From: Tyto alba
Taxonomy: Eukaryota; Chordata; Aves; Strigiformes; Tytonidae
Direction: 5' to 3'
Length of the DNA stretch: 64,000 nucleotides
NCBI RefSeq assembly: GCF_018691265.1
Contig: NW_024881329.1
Span: 806,001-870,000, forward strand
In this document: positions 24,430 to 36,357 of the stretch, piece after piece
How positions within the stretch are numbered: position 1 is the first letter of the stretch
How the letters are laid out: each line of letters starts with the position of its first letter
Program-made: the position numbers and the translations under genes
Notes under the pieces: generated by a model
What the model was told of the DNA's origin: nothing
The model's input: the letters and a program-made list of their open reading frames with translations, nothing else
The model's database searches: none

Positions 24430-25250
24430 AAAGGTTAGTTTCTGGGCTTCTTGAATTAACTCCATCACTGCATCTACTGCTCTCAAACATGCACGCCATC
24501 CTTTGCTTCATCCAGTTGCTTAGAGAAGTAAGCTACCGGCCTTTTCCAGTCTCCTAGACCCCCAATGCCACATGAGTCTCAGGACCCCCACTGCTATACG
24601 TTGTCTCTCCTGGCCATATGACACGGAGGGTTTACTCAAGTCCAGCAGGCCCAGATCAGGAGCTGTCTTTAATTCAGTCTTAATGGAATCAAATCCTTTC
24701 CTGCACTCTGGTGTACACGGTATCCAGCTAGCCCCAGGAAACTGAGCAAGTGAATTGTGGCAATTTTACATTCCTGTTCAGTTCTGGTTCCCAAAAATAT
24801 ATCATCCACGTGTTGCAACAGTGTGATAGAGGCATTCTTACCTTGCCACTCTTACCTTGCCACTCTTACCTTGCCACTCTTACCTTGCCACTCTTACCTT
24901 GCCACTCTTACCTTGCCACTCTTACCTTGCCATTCTTCCAATTCTTTGGCCAGTACATTACTGAACAGGGTCGGGCTATTCTTGAATCCTTGGGGTGGCA
25001 CAATCCAGCAGAGTTGTACTTTCCTACTGGTAGTGGGACTTTCCCATTCAAAGGCAAAGATCTTCTGGCTTTCCTCAGAATAGTGTTCTTGGCTCGTCCA
25101 GGTATCTTGGAGGCCCATATCAGGGGTATTACAACATCCAGAATTTTTTCCAGGATTCCGGTCTCTTCCTGCTTTTTTTCAGTCAATAGACACAATTGAG
25201 CTTTCCACACTGTCTCCTCAGGCACGTGTAGCTGAATAGACTCATCAGAA
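24430..25250 (-). pseudogene. retroviral reverse transcriptase, disrupted
   Basis: A palm-domain block (QLCWIVPPQGFKNSPTLFSN, about 24960-25020) leads into LEEWQG, where the 14-bp tandem repeat at 24841-24938 interrupts the frame. Beyond it the catalytic motif reads HVDD (complement of 24801-24812), where the family has a Tyr or similar residue first. An upstream block near 25090-25150 (IWASKIPGRAKNT) is followed by a frame change. Parts of the fingers and palm appear to be missing. The enzyme would copy viral RNA into DNA; this copy is clearly broken. Confidence 0.85.
24841..24938. repeat. 14-bp tandem repeat inside the retroviral polymerase gene
   Basis: The unit CCTTGCCACTCTTA occurs six times without a mismatch (24841-24924) and a seventh, imperfect copy follows. 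The period is not a multiple of three, so each unit shifts the reading frame. The LEEWQG coding sequence at the right edge suggests the seed was reverse-transcriptase sequence. Confidence 0.95.
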
Positions 25251-25254
25251 AATG

Positions 25255-25590
25255 TCAGTTGTGCTTTCAATTTACATAAGTCACATCCCAGCAATGGGAG
25301 TGGGCACTCTGGTGTGTATAGAAATTCATGAGTTAGTGGTACCTCCAGTTGTACATTCCATAGGTTTTTAAAATGGCCTTAAAGCTCACTTTCCCGTGAC
25401 CCCAACAATTGGCATATGAGTTTTATTGAAAGGTCCCATGCAACTAGTTACTACCAAAAGGGTCGCCTCGCTATCTACTAGAAAATCAATAGTTTCGTTC
25501 CTCAGTTTGACTGGACTCAGGGGAATCGGCTAGGGAGATTTTTATATTCTCCCTCCTGTCGCCTTCATTCCAGATCAGATGTCCCTAGCC
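25255..25590 (-). pseudogene. retroviral protease, degenerate
   Basis: On the - strand LVDSEAT (complement of 25461-25481) matches the position of the aspartic-protease active site. Glu replaces the Gly that normally follows Asp-Ser/Thr. About 180 bases later LPLLGCDL marks the usual end of the domain. The substituted Gly and the stops around it indicate loss of function. Boundaries are approximate. Confidence 0.65.
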
Positions 25591-25599
25591 TAATCAGGT

Positions 25600-26600
25600 T
25601 AACAACTGATTCTGGTCCCCCTTTTCCTGAGGATTCAGCAAATAATTTTTTTCTCTGTGGGCACACACATTTCCCATGCCTTTCAAAAAGCACACTGATT
25701 ATGACCCACAGGGATAGTTTGAGGAGTTAACCCCCCATCCTCATCCTCCGTTCCATTCACTTCTACTTCAGCCCTTTCCTCTACCTCGGTTGGGGCTCCC
25801 AGGGATCGTTGCTGCCAGCAGCGAGGCTTGTCATTTTATTCCTTTATGCTTCTCCTTGAGTCTTTCCACCTTTTCTTTCTCATCTGTTATTGTACACCTT
25901 GTATGCTATTTCTACCAATTGTGATACGGACATTCCTCCTGCTTTTGCCATGTGCGCAGCACACTGACGGCAGTTAATCAGCTTACAAGCTATTAGTTAT
26001 TATACACATTAAAGTTCTCACTTCTCCCACTCCTGAGCTGGAAGTGGGCTCGTCTTCATATTCACTATCACTACGATCCTGTGATTTCCTTTTTTTCATC
26101 CCTTTGTTCTACATTTACCAAATTCCCTTTTGGGACCACTGTCTGCACCTCCTCAGACTCCAGACTGTCCACCACACTTTTCTTTTTATTTTCTTTTCCA
26201 ATTTCACAACTTTTACAACAGCTCTTTTACTTTCCCTTTCCGTTAACACTTTCTGCTAATGCATATATTCCATCAACATCATGCACCAACAATCTGTACT
26301 TTTCATGAGTTTCATGATCACGTCTTAAAACAAAAAATGAATCAACATATGCAACTTTATCCATCCTTCTGCAGAGCAACATCAATTGTAAAATAGGATT
26401 ATAATGCAAGGTTCCATATTCTGGACACCTTTTGTCATTGGCAAGCTTCTACATCAGCCACTACTGTCCACAATATCTTAGTAATTTTTCTTTTGTTAGG
26501 GGATACCCTCCAGATTGCTTCCAGTGCTGAAGGATGCATCCCAAAAGGGTACAAGAGGGTATCTCAGTGGGGGAAACTGAACCAATACTGGAATTATTTC
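25600..26600 (-). pseudogene. gag remnant
   Basis: Three blocks appear in gag order on the - strand. A matrix-like block lies at about 26310-26590 (with ILQLMLLCRR near its end). A capsid C-terminal-like block lies at about 25880-26000 (MSVSQLVEIAYKVYNN). A degraded nucleocapsid zinc knuckle lies at about 25660-25712, where NQCAF is followed by a TGA stop in place of an expected residue. Much of the capsid appears deleted between the first two blocks. Gag would form the virus core; this copy cannot. Confidence 0.7.
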
Positions 26601-26885
26601 CTAGGAAAAACTTCTTTACCCGCAGCTTCATACACTCAGCCTTTTAGGAAGAGAGGCCCCTGCTTCTCCTCCCCCACGTCTACATGCAGAAGAAAATTAA
26701 ACTCCTGCTGCGGTCCCTTAATGGAACAATTTATGCACAGCAACCTGAATCTGAAACAGAAATTCCTACCCCTTGGTCCTTCCTTTATCGACGTCTCGTA
26801 GAGGCGTTGCCCCGTTGTGTCTCCTGCTGCCCGACTGCAGGCGAGGACCCGCCGCTCCCCGGAGGGGTGGCAAGGCGTCAGCGCC

Positions 26886-26903
26886 GTCCCACCTGCGCTG
26901 CCA
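26886..26903 (-). other. possible primer-binding site, tRNA-Leu-like
   Basis: Four bases after the 5' LTR on the - strand lies TGGCAGCGCAGGTGGGAC. It begins TGG, as primer sites do. It resembles the complement of a tRNA-Leu 3' end (TGGCAGCG...GGTGGGA), except for two apparent extra bases. The tRNA match is from memory and should be checked. Confidence 0.45.
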
Positions 26904-26907
26904 GAAC

Positions 26908-27485
26908 TGTTGCCCTGCAAACAGGGTTCGTCACCCAGCGTGCAGAGAGCCAGTCTTACACCCAGAGCCGAGATACCTGTTTATTCTGTATTTGCACAAC
27001 GAGGGGTATTAGGGGGTAATTCCACAGAGCTAGCACACTGCGCACAAGAATTTCAAAGTATTTATACGCTCCAAACAACACAATTACATATTTACTATAA
27101 TGAGTATTGCTCAGCTGCTTATTGCTTCTATCTCTCATTGGTTAGTAACACGCCTTGTCTCAATTGAAAGTTCCCATGAATTTTAATTTTTCTGTGTAAG
27201 CTGAAAGGGTCAGGGCCTTTTTTTGGGTCAGGGGTCTTAGAAGTGATGGGTGTGGTTTTTACTATTACAATGAGAAGAGTTCCTCCAAAGGACACTCTGG
27301 TCTTTAATTAAACTAATTCACAGTAAACAATTTTTAAGAAGCCTCCATGTTCCGGGATGTTTCTCTTCTTCAAGGGCAGTAGCTCCTGATTAGAAGTTCC
27401 CTACTAACTGTTGTTAATGGTTTAAAGAACAAAAAAATGTTCTATCTGTCCTTGTATTTGATGAGAAACATTTGCGTGGACTACA
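26908..27485 (-). repeat. 5' LTR of the retrovirus
   Basis: 578 bases, TG...CA, about 98% identical to 21822-22400. On the - strand it has TATAAAT (complement of 27060-27066) and AATAAA (complement of 26980-26985). This LTR would have driven viral transcription leftward, away from the TBC gene. Confidence 0.93.
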
Positions 27486-27489
27486 GTTG
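27486..27489. repeat. right target-site duplication (GTTG) of the retrovirus
   Basis: Matches GTTG at 21818-21821. Together they define both ends of the insertion. Confidence 0.7.
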
Positions 27490-28644
27490 GAGTTGCAATG
27501 GGGGATGCAGAAATTTTCATGCCCGTCTCTTCTAGAGCAGATAATCCTTCAGGTACAAAGGCAAGCAGAGAGCTGTCTGGTAAAGCAATCCGCTGCATAT
27601 TTGCAACCAGAGTCCTGTTTTTAACCCAATGGGGTCATGTTCTGGGATACTCTTTTGGTCTTATTTCAGCTGTGAAAAAGCACATCTGAGTCTGCTTTAT
27701 TTACCGTGCCAAGTTTGGGTCGCACGTGCTGCGGTCCCCAAGCCCGGAGAGTTGCTTTTCTGCCACCGTACTTCTCCCTCGTGCTTTTAACCTGGTTTCA
27801 GTGCAACACCTCTGCCTGCTTTTCTCCAATAACCTCTTACCCTCTTTCAGCTAAATTTTTATGGGTAGAAGCCCTACTGAGTTAGTTTTCTACTTGGTGG
27901 AGAGAGGTAGTGCTAAGTTAACTGCGGTGAAGACAGATGGGACTCTGGTAGCCCTGCCAGCTTCTCATATGGTGGCAGCCCATCACGGGTAGAAAGAGTA
28001 TGTCTGGTGGCTCGTCACCGGAGATGATGAAGAAGGTGGTTAGCGTATTGCCACAGGGTGGTAAGACTGTGGGGCCGCAGGGAACGGCTCCTCACAAAGT
28101 TGGGCTAGCAGCAGTTCAGGTGTCCACAGGATAGCTCCCACCCGCGCCCCGCTCCTGCGTGTGGTTCGGCGGTCGTGCGGCGGGTGAGCAGAGCGGGTGA
28201 CATCCCCCGAGCACCCCTGGCGTGGCTGGGCGAGGGTGTCCGCGGAGCCTGGCCTTGGCTTGCTCATCCCCTGCACAGGCTCCTCGCTGTTGCGTCCCTG
28301 AAGCCCCAGGGGAGCGTGAGCGCTTTGCTCCGAGGCTCCCGGGAGCCAAAAGGCAAAGTGCTACGAACCACAACAGCTTCCACTCTAAAAATACCATAAA
28401 AGGCTGTGTCCTTAGAAGCTGGGCAGGGGAGCAGTTCCCACCCACATTACTGTAGCGTGAGTCACTGGGCTATTGCAACTGCTCTCCATGTGGATGCCTG
28501 GCTGAGGATGCAGTGAGGAGGAGGGGGAGGAAGGGCAACTGCTCCTCTGTAGCACTGTGGAAGTGATGGAAGAGTTGCAGAGAGGAAGATGACACGCAGA
28601 CACACGTGAACTTGACCGGACTGCCAGATGGTTTTGCTTTCATT

Positions 28645-28647
<3 letters not shown>

Positions 28648-28676
<29 letters not shown>
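28648..28676. repeat. poly-T run
   Basis: Twenty-nine T in a row. It could be the tail of an inserted element on the - strand, but no element body was recognised beside it. Confidence 0.85.
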
Positions 28677-31600
28677 CTTGAGAACTTCCAGCAAATGCTG
28701 CTTGCTGATGATTTGAGCTTAAGGTGTTGGCAGCCAAGAGTCTCCTGAATATGCAGAAACCCCCAGTTTGCTTTTAAGAAGCACAGTAATTGCCACATGA
28801 ATAATATGAAGCTGGAAACCCTCTCTGACATGGAAGTACGTTTTATTTACTCTCTTTAAGCAAAGTTTTTCTCTCCCTATCCTCCCTCCTCGTCTTCATC
28901 CTTCTCTCCCCTACCCTGATGCAGAAACAAGCTGCGCTTTCTGTGACAGATGGTGTAAAAACACATCTCCCTTACATTACATGCTGCTCTTACCCCTGCT
29001 TTTTATCTGACATGCAGGTATTGGGGAGTAAATTTGGGTTTGTTTTGGTTTCCTTCCTGAGACAGCACCCACCTGCTCTGGGCCCGGCGATGGTACAGTT
29101 GTTGTTTTCCCTTTTCCTTCCCTTCTGCTTGATGGAGTCTTGGCTATCGGGGTTTACTGGATTAAGTTTGTCAGTGGGAAATTCTATAAAAAGCTCCCTT
29201 TATTTAGACGCCAACCCAATAATGACATCATGTGGGCATGTCTTCCAAGTTCCTCCGGGCTGAGCGGATGGAGGGAGGTGGTGGCCGTGAAGCTGAGCCC
29301 TGCCTACTTTCCCAGTGCATCTCCGTGGTCCTGCTTACTGCTTGTCCTTCAAAATAACCCCAATCCTCCTCCTCCAGGGAGAGCTCAGGGAGGTCCCCCA
29401 GCAGGCTGATGCAGCTCCTTTAGCAAACTTTTTAACCGTATAACACAGCTGTGGTTGTCTTCCTGCTCATCACTTTCAGGTTAGTCCTTTGAAGTGCCTT
29501 TTGGTTGGTATTCACCCTGACTTCTCAGGGAAGCAGGAGGCTTCCACTCTCAGTATCTTCGACGCTACTAAATTCTGCATTGGGCCAGTTTCAGAAAACT
29601 TTGATGGAGGAACAGGTGGACTAAAATTACGAATGGACAAGCAGAGAGCAGGGGGAATGGGCACAGATGAGATGTGCTGCTGGTTTTATGGTGGAGGGAA
29701 GGGGGCAGCTGAGGGGCCAGCAGGGCAAGAGTTGGCCACTGAAGTAATGGACTGAAAAAAATTTTTTGTGTGTGTTTGTTTTTTTTTTAAAAAAAAAGTA
29801 TTGGTTTGAGTGTCTCTAATGGGTGAAAGATGTATATTTGTTATGCATTAGAAAGTAAAGGGTGTGACCTGGACAAGGTTTCTGGACCTTCTGGAGAAGT
29901 TATTCCTGAATTTCATTTACATCATTTACATCTTTGGAGGAAAAAGCATGCTGTGGTGTGCTAACCTTCCCCTTGTATGTGCTCAGTTTGTTAAAAAGTT
30001 AGCACAGCCGTTCCCTTACCTGCCTGCAGTAATTCCTGGGTGATCTGTGAGATCAATAAACCCGAGCTTATTTAAGCAATTAAATGGTAAAAAAAACTTT
30101 TTGCTGGGGGGCATTTAATTGACTCCCTTTATTCTGCTCATCCTACTGTCGAGGGAAGCCATCAGGTTGCTGTACATCATGGCTATTTTGCTGCCTACGA
30201 AATGTTGATTTGCACGTTTGATTACACACACGTTGATTACACACCTTTAGAGCTGGAAGGATTTTGGGCAGCAGACTGAGTAACCAATTCAGTCTGTCCA
30301 TAATGCAGATATTTCCAATCCTACCAGGATTTGTGTCAGATGAGAGGCGGTTTCCAGCTCAGTGCCGACGCTTGCTCTGCACTGCTGCTCCACTTGTTGA
30401 CATTATCTCCTTCCCACGTTCTCCACCTCGATACTCTGAAGTATTAAAAAATAAAAATAAATCCATATTGCATAAACACTTTACAACTCTGTATGGGTGG
30501 CCAAAATACTTTGTTCTCTTCAGAAAGTTATTTTGCAAAGTTAGGTGGTGCTAGAAGAAATTACAGATTTGCAGGTGCCAGTTTTCAGGCAGTATCTCAC
30601 CATCAGCTGGCACAGAAAAGTGCCATCTTCGAGGCAGCAAACAAGGTCTTTTCCCAAGGCCTATCACTGTGTTCCCTGGCAAGAAGAGTGAGTGTTCAAA
30701 ATACCACCTTAATTAAAAAACAAGCAAACATGTTTTCACCATTGGGAAGTGATATCTGATAATGTTTTGCCAAAAGAAGGGGTGTGGGGATTGGGTATTT
30801 TTAGCTGCAGCTATTCTCAAGTTGTTCTTTTATGACCTTCTCTTAATAATACATTTCTCTAACACTTTCTTTAAAGTTTTTGTAGTTCAGAAGCTCTTTC
30901 AGCCAAAGGCGTGTTGCTGGGGGGAGAAGAGGGAGGAGCAGCCCACGGGCAGAAGTATTGAAATGTTTTCTGATGGTTTTTGGTGCCTAAGAGGGTACAA
31001 TGTTAGAGTTGAGTGAATCTCATGAGGAATTTTTCCCAGGTCAGAGAGATGGCTTGTGCTTCAGCTTTTCCCCCAGATACAGCAACTGTAAGATTGTCAC
31101 CACCTACTTCTTAAAAGCAGTTGAGAACAGGATCAAAAAACTGAATTTGGACAAGTCCAAAAGGTTGGAAGAAGAAAGCATCGACAGAGGAATGATATGC
31201 TGATGGAGATGCTGTAGTGCAGAAATCCCGTGAGAGGGCAGGCATAAGGAATGGCAGCTTAAATTTCAGGTCTTTCTGTAGCGGTTTGGTCTGTGGCTGA
31301 CTGGAGGTACTTGGGACTTACCTGCAAAAATGTTGTTGTCTCTGAGATAAGAGAACCAACGTCCTGTGTAAAACCTGAAGGTCATCTTCATCAGTCTGTA
31401 GGCTGCTGGGCTTCTCCTCGCCTGATGTCTATGGACTGAAAAGACAGCAGAGATCCTGAGGTTCAAATGAGCTGGTCCTGGGCTTTTGCAGACATCAAAG
31501 TGGCCGTGAAGAAGCTGCTCAGAGAGCAGAGGTATGAAAAGCAGGAGAGGAGAAACAGTTTTCAGGTTGGGTTGCTGATGCTCTCTATCTCTCGGTCGTT

Positions 31601-32315
31601 AACAGCTGGCTTTCCAAAGTGAACTGCACAGTTCGGTGTTTCTCCATGCTTACCTCCGATGACATCAGGTGAAGAAAGCAATAGAGCTGAGTGTAAATAA
31701 TAAGCACAGCATGTGAACGCAGGGAGGAGGGACAAGCAGGAGGGGTCCCTGCTGCATCGTGGTGGGCATCGGGGAAGTTGAACTCGGTGGCGGGGCTGGA
31801 GGGGTGTCTGGCTTAGGCTGAGCCTGGAGAAGGGACAAGGAAGGTGTTTAAGTGGTTGTTTACTTGATTATTTGTTTGTTTTTCTCAACACCCAAATTAG
31901 TGATGAGGAGTTTCTGCTAATTGGCAACAAATGAAGTGAAGGAAACACTCCCTGAGCTGAGACTGTTTTGCTTGCCAACAAGTCCTTCTGTGCTGTAATG
32001 CCTTTTTAACGACCACCAGCATGTGAAAAACAACAGCCCAACCTACTGAAGGTGTCAACACTGCACATGGTCACTGGTCCAGCCCTGAGTTAGGGGAAAA
32101 AAAACAAAAAAACAAAAAAACAAAAAACAAACAAGGGTTGCTGCTTCTGGAAACAACAAGCCCCCATCCTGCAGCTGCCGGCGGGGGGGAGCAGGGCTGA
32201 GGGGGTACGGGGGTGCTTGCGCTGCTCTGGGGCTGGGCAGGACTTGCCACAGTAAAGAGGATCTTGCTTGGAAGAGGTTATGGATCATTTAACGCCAGAA
32301 ACTTGCCAAAAGTGG

Positions 32316-32317
<2 letters not shown>

Positions 32318-32346
<29 letters not shown>
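32318..32346. repeat. poly-T run
   Basis: Twenty-nine T in a row. An A-rich tract with interspersed C lies just upstream (about 32096-32131). Confidence 0.85.
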
Positions 32347-32816
32347 CCCCGGTGTTCTTGGACTGAGAATTTACTTCTTTATTTTGAAGTTCATACTTTC
32401 AAAATCTGTTCAGTGTTCGGTAGAGCCTCATGCCAAAGTGTTTGCCAGAGTGAAGACCTGACCTTTCTCCTTCTGGATGAGACCTCCTGGGAGCTTTCAC
32501 GGGCAGATAGTGCAGGGCTAGCACTGAGCTGCTGTAGGAGCCTGTTTTCCCTTGCATTGGTTTTGGGGTACGGAGTAGCTGTCCGGGTAATGCTTTCACT
32601 GCAGGGAACCACCACATGTGTATGAAAGCTGTTTGGGCTTGACAACAGCCATCACGGGCAGATTGCAGTTAGGAATTTGCAAGGTGTCAGCTTAGGTTGC
32701 AGTAGTTGAGTATTTTGTATCCTGAATAATACTTGGCCTTTTGGTACCCTTCTTGGTTTTATGACCTTACTCTGGTTGCTTAAGACACACACACCCCCCC
32801 ACACACCCTCCCCCAA

Positions 32817-32997
<181 letters not shown>

Positions 32998-35499
32998 AAG
33001 TGATCAAGTGTGTGCATGCTTTTGGTGCTTTTTTGGGAGCTGCAAGCTTGCACCATGTTTTCATGTGCCACCTGTGTTTAATTCTGCATTGCTTATTGGC
33101 AGGAGCGCCATGGGCTTAGCGCCTGGTGCAGGAGTGTTTCCTTTGGTCGCTGAATAAAAGAGCAGCCTCAGCAAGAGTGGAAGTTTCATCCGGGTGGTTT
33201 TGGGGTGAAACGTGGTGATAAGAGATCTGGCAGGAAGGAAGCGCAGTGCGTGGTGAGAAGAGATACTCAGGGCATGATACGCAGAGTATGGTACAGAAGG
33301 TACTCTGAGTGGGCAGAGTGTCTTCTGGAGGTGACCTGCAGCTACAAAACAGGGGCAGGCACCTGAAGCCAGGGCAGTGGTGCAGAGCTGGCCCTGTCTC
33401 TTGAGGCCACGCAACTGGAGCTCCGTGAGGTGATGGAGTTGGTGCTGGGACGGGAGGAGCCGCCTGCGCCTGGCTCCACGCTGGATTTGCCAGGTGGGCT
33501 CTGAAGGCTGAAGGGCCCCTGTCCCAAATCACCCTCTCCCTGCTGCTTTTCGCTGGGAGCGAGCCTGTTGTTCTAATTGAAAACCCTTCTGAAACAAGGA
33601 GAGAAACAATCTGGAAAAGCAAATATTTTCTGATAGCGGTGAGCAACGGTACAAGCTTTTGTTTTCTCTCAATGGAAGGAAGTGGGAGAAACACGTAATA
33701 GCTTTAGCGCAGCACAGGCTTTCTTGCTGCAGAAGAGATTTAGTGCTCACCCTCCTGGAGTGGGTCCTAGGAGAGGATCCGGTGGGGAGATATCTGTAAG
33801 GAGAGGGTAGACTACTTAGAGCAGGTGGGAGAGGAGCTGCTTTTGTTTTGCTGCAGCTATGCATCTGCCCGAAGCAGGTACCAAAGGGAGGTTCGTGACC
33901 AGTGAGCCCAGATGGGAATCCAGGTCCGGGCTTGCATGGGAAATGGGAACCGGGAAGATGAACTCCTTGGTTTGTACTCGGCCGGGACAAGACTGAAGTA
34001 ACTGTGCTTGAATTTAAAGGGTAGGCTCACAGAGACTCCTCTCTAGTCAGCTAACGGTGATGATGAAGAGCAAACCAGCTCTGATCCCCGGCTCTCTGGA
34101 AAAATCCTTTCTGCTGAAAGACTTGATGTTTTATAAAAAATAAAATGCAAAAAGATCCTGTGCAGTTGCTATTCTATTTTAAAGTCTTATCTGAAGGCCT
34201 GCAGGCATGTTCTAACTCAAGCATGGATCTTATTCTTTGTGTTGGCCCCACTTTAATTTAGGAAAAAAAAAAAAGTTATTTTTTTGTGCCTTTCATATCA
34301 AAACACCCTCCAGTGCCCTCAGATGCTTATTTATTGACAACTTCCCTTTTCCAGGCCTTCTTGCACAGTGCTGGGTCCAGCTGCACTTTAGTAGGATGCG
34401 TTCAGCTCTCCCAGGTTTTGATCTTTTAACAGGAAGATTCACATTTCCCAAGGAAATCATCATCCTGCTTGCAAATGTCTTTTGTAGCAATTAACTGAAA
34501 TTTTGTGTTTATAAGTGAACATGTTTTAAGTGTACTGTCCAGTTATTGCTTTGTTGGGTGAATGTTAAAACATTTTTAAGATAAATGCATCTTTCAAGTT
34601 CAGATTTTTTTTTTTTTTACCTTTAGCTGAGCATGCCTTCAGCTAAACAAGACTGCATCTTAAGACACTGTTGTGTATGTTTACTGGGGAGAACAGCATC
34701 TGTCGCTGCATTTATGGGCAGCCTTTCAAGGGTCTCAATCCTACCAAATGCTTGCCTTTATATCACTGCCACAGGCTCTTGTCTACTTAAACTTCTCCCT
34801 CTGCTTTTTATCTCATCTGAGAAGAGGTTTTGTAATTTTTTTACTTCTTCCAAGAGTACTGTCGCCTTCCCCGTGCAAGATCCAGCTTTCACTGGAAAAA
34901 CCCTTCTCAAACATTTTAATTACTAGACTTGAGCCTGCTGTGGTCGGTCCCCTTCAACTTGCTTTTCTCCCACTTCTGTTGCTGTCTGTTCTTCACCTCA
35001 GAAATGCTGAGGACATGGAAAACAGTAATTGTAGGCAATAGATCCACTGCGGTTTTGAGCACTGTTTTTTCTGAAGTTCCTTGCGTTACTTGCCGCTCAA
35101 GCATATTTGATCGAAGGTGCTGCCTGAATGCCTCTGAAAAACTAGAAATGGACAGGTGACGCCTGGATTGGTTTCTGCCCATGTCCCCTGGCTCGCTGGG
35201 CTGTACATCCCCACGGGCACTGAGCTCCGTGGTGGCACCTGTGGGTTCGGGTCCAAACCAGACCTGCTTGGGGCTCTCCGTGCACCGCGTGGGGCTGGAC
35301 CCCCAACAAGCGTGGGGCTGGCTCAGGCCGTTCGTTGTGCCACCCTTCCACCTTTGAGTCCCTCACGGGGTGAAATGAGGGATGAGCCAGATGACGCCCT
35401 CGAGCACAGCGTTCCCAGCTGAATTCGTGCCTCCTTCCCCGTGCCGTGATCATTGTCACAGATTTCCAAGCCAGGGGTGGGGCAGGCGCTGAGCTGGCA

Positions 35500-36060
35500 A
35501 ACCTGAACTTCTGGTTCACCCCGGTTTGGGGTGGTGTGGGGCTGCTGGGGGTGCGCGGCAGGCGCCGGGGCCGGGGAAAGCGCTGCCCTTGTGCTAAAAG
35601 CCCGTGAGACGGCAGCGCGGTGATGTGAGCAGTCCTGGCCCAGCCTCCCGAGGCCAGTAGTTAGGGAGTTAGGAAATACCCCCAAGTGCTGCGGGTGCGC
35701 TTACGGGGGGGGGGAAGAAAAGTGTCTTTGGGGGCTTTGGGGTGAGCGTGGGGCCTGGTGAAGGAGGGGGGAGGGCCCGTTTTATCCCCCAAGCGCGCGT
35801 GCGAAGGCGCCGGCTCTTTACAGCCCCTGCACCGGGGACGGCGTGGCTTTGCTCTGCCGTCCCGGGTGCTCCACGCGTGCACGGGGCCGCGGTTTCGGGA
35901 GCTCTGGTTTGGGTGCTGTTGGTGGCCAGGAGCCGACGCTGGTTGCCGCTGCCTGGCCTGGCCCCCCCCCCCCCCCCCCCAGCCACCCGCTGCCAGCACC
36001 GGGGCTTTGCCGGTGGCCGGGGGAGTCGCGTCCTCTTCCTCACTTGGCTCTAACCAACCC
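35500..36060. promoter_or_regulatory. CpG-rich block A, candidate promoter
   Basis: Dense CpG (for example aagcgcgcgtgcgaaggcgc near 35791 and the stretch around 35821-35900), high GC, several GGGCGG-like and GC-box-like words, and a run of 19 C. CpG islands usually mark vertebrate promoters. No adjoining exon could be fixed, so which transcript it might serve is unknown. Confidence 0.4.
35962..35980. repeat. poly-C run
   Basis: Nineteen C in a row inside CpG-rich block A. The complementary G run could form a quadruplex, and such runs are error-prone in sequencing. Confidence 0.85.
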
Positions 36061-36357
36061 GCCTGGCTGCCTTTCCACCGCTCCCCCGAGCATCGTTTCA
36101 TTGCGCTTACCTCCAGAGTACAGAAACTGTCGTTGCACTAATGTGGCTTACTCCAAAGTATCAGTACCATTTCATTTTCCCTGGCTGGAAAGTAGCGTGT
36201 CTGTCTTTCAACTCCAGCAGTCTCAATGGAGCCATTTTTTAGTGTCCGTTTTAGTTTTACGGTGGCCATGGTAAAGTAACAGCCAAGTGCATTGTGAATT
36301 GTAAGATGTGTTTCGGAGCCCTGACCAAATGACACGGATGTTGATTTCAAGATGATT

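Larger units (their letters stand above)
21822..27485 (-). mobile_element. class I (gammaretrovirus-like) endogenous retrovirus, defective
   Basis: A 5.66-kb provirus read on the - strand: 5' LTR (26908-27485), primer-site-like sequence, gag, protease, reverse transcriptase, RNase H, integrase, an env remnant, polypurine tract, 3' LTR (21822-22400), flanked by GTTG. Class I is inferred from the 4-bp duplication, the gag-pro-pol layout, the integrase C-terminal region and the form of the env membrane anchor. The LTRs differ by about twelve substitutions and one base of length in 579 (hand count, about 2%), so insertion was fairly recent. All genes carry stops, frameshifts or deletions, and no functional product is expected. 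It lies between the candidate upstream gene and the TBC gene, with no coding overlap. Confidence 0.93.

Noticed and set aside
28470..28831. Poly-lysine containing frames on the - strand
   Set aside because: They translate the 29-base T run at 28648-28676.
35661..36274. Open frames of 100-146 codons on both strands
   Set aside because: They coincide with CpG-rich block A and have Pro/Arg/Gly-rich random composition with no domain or splice context.
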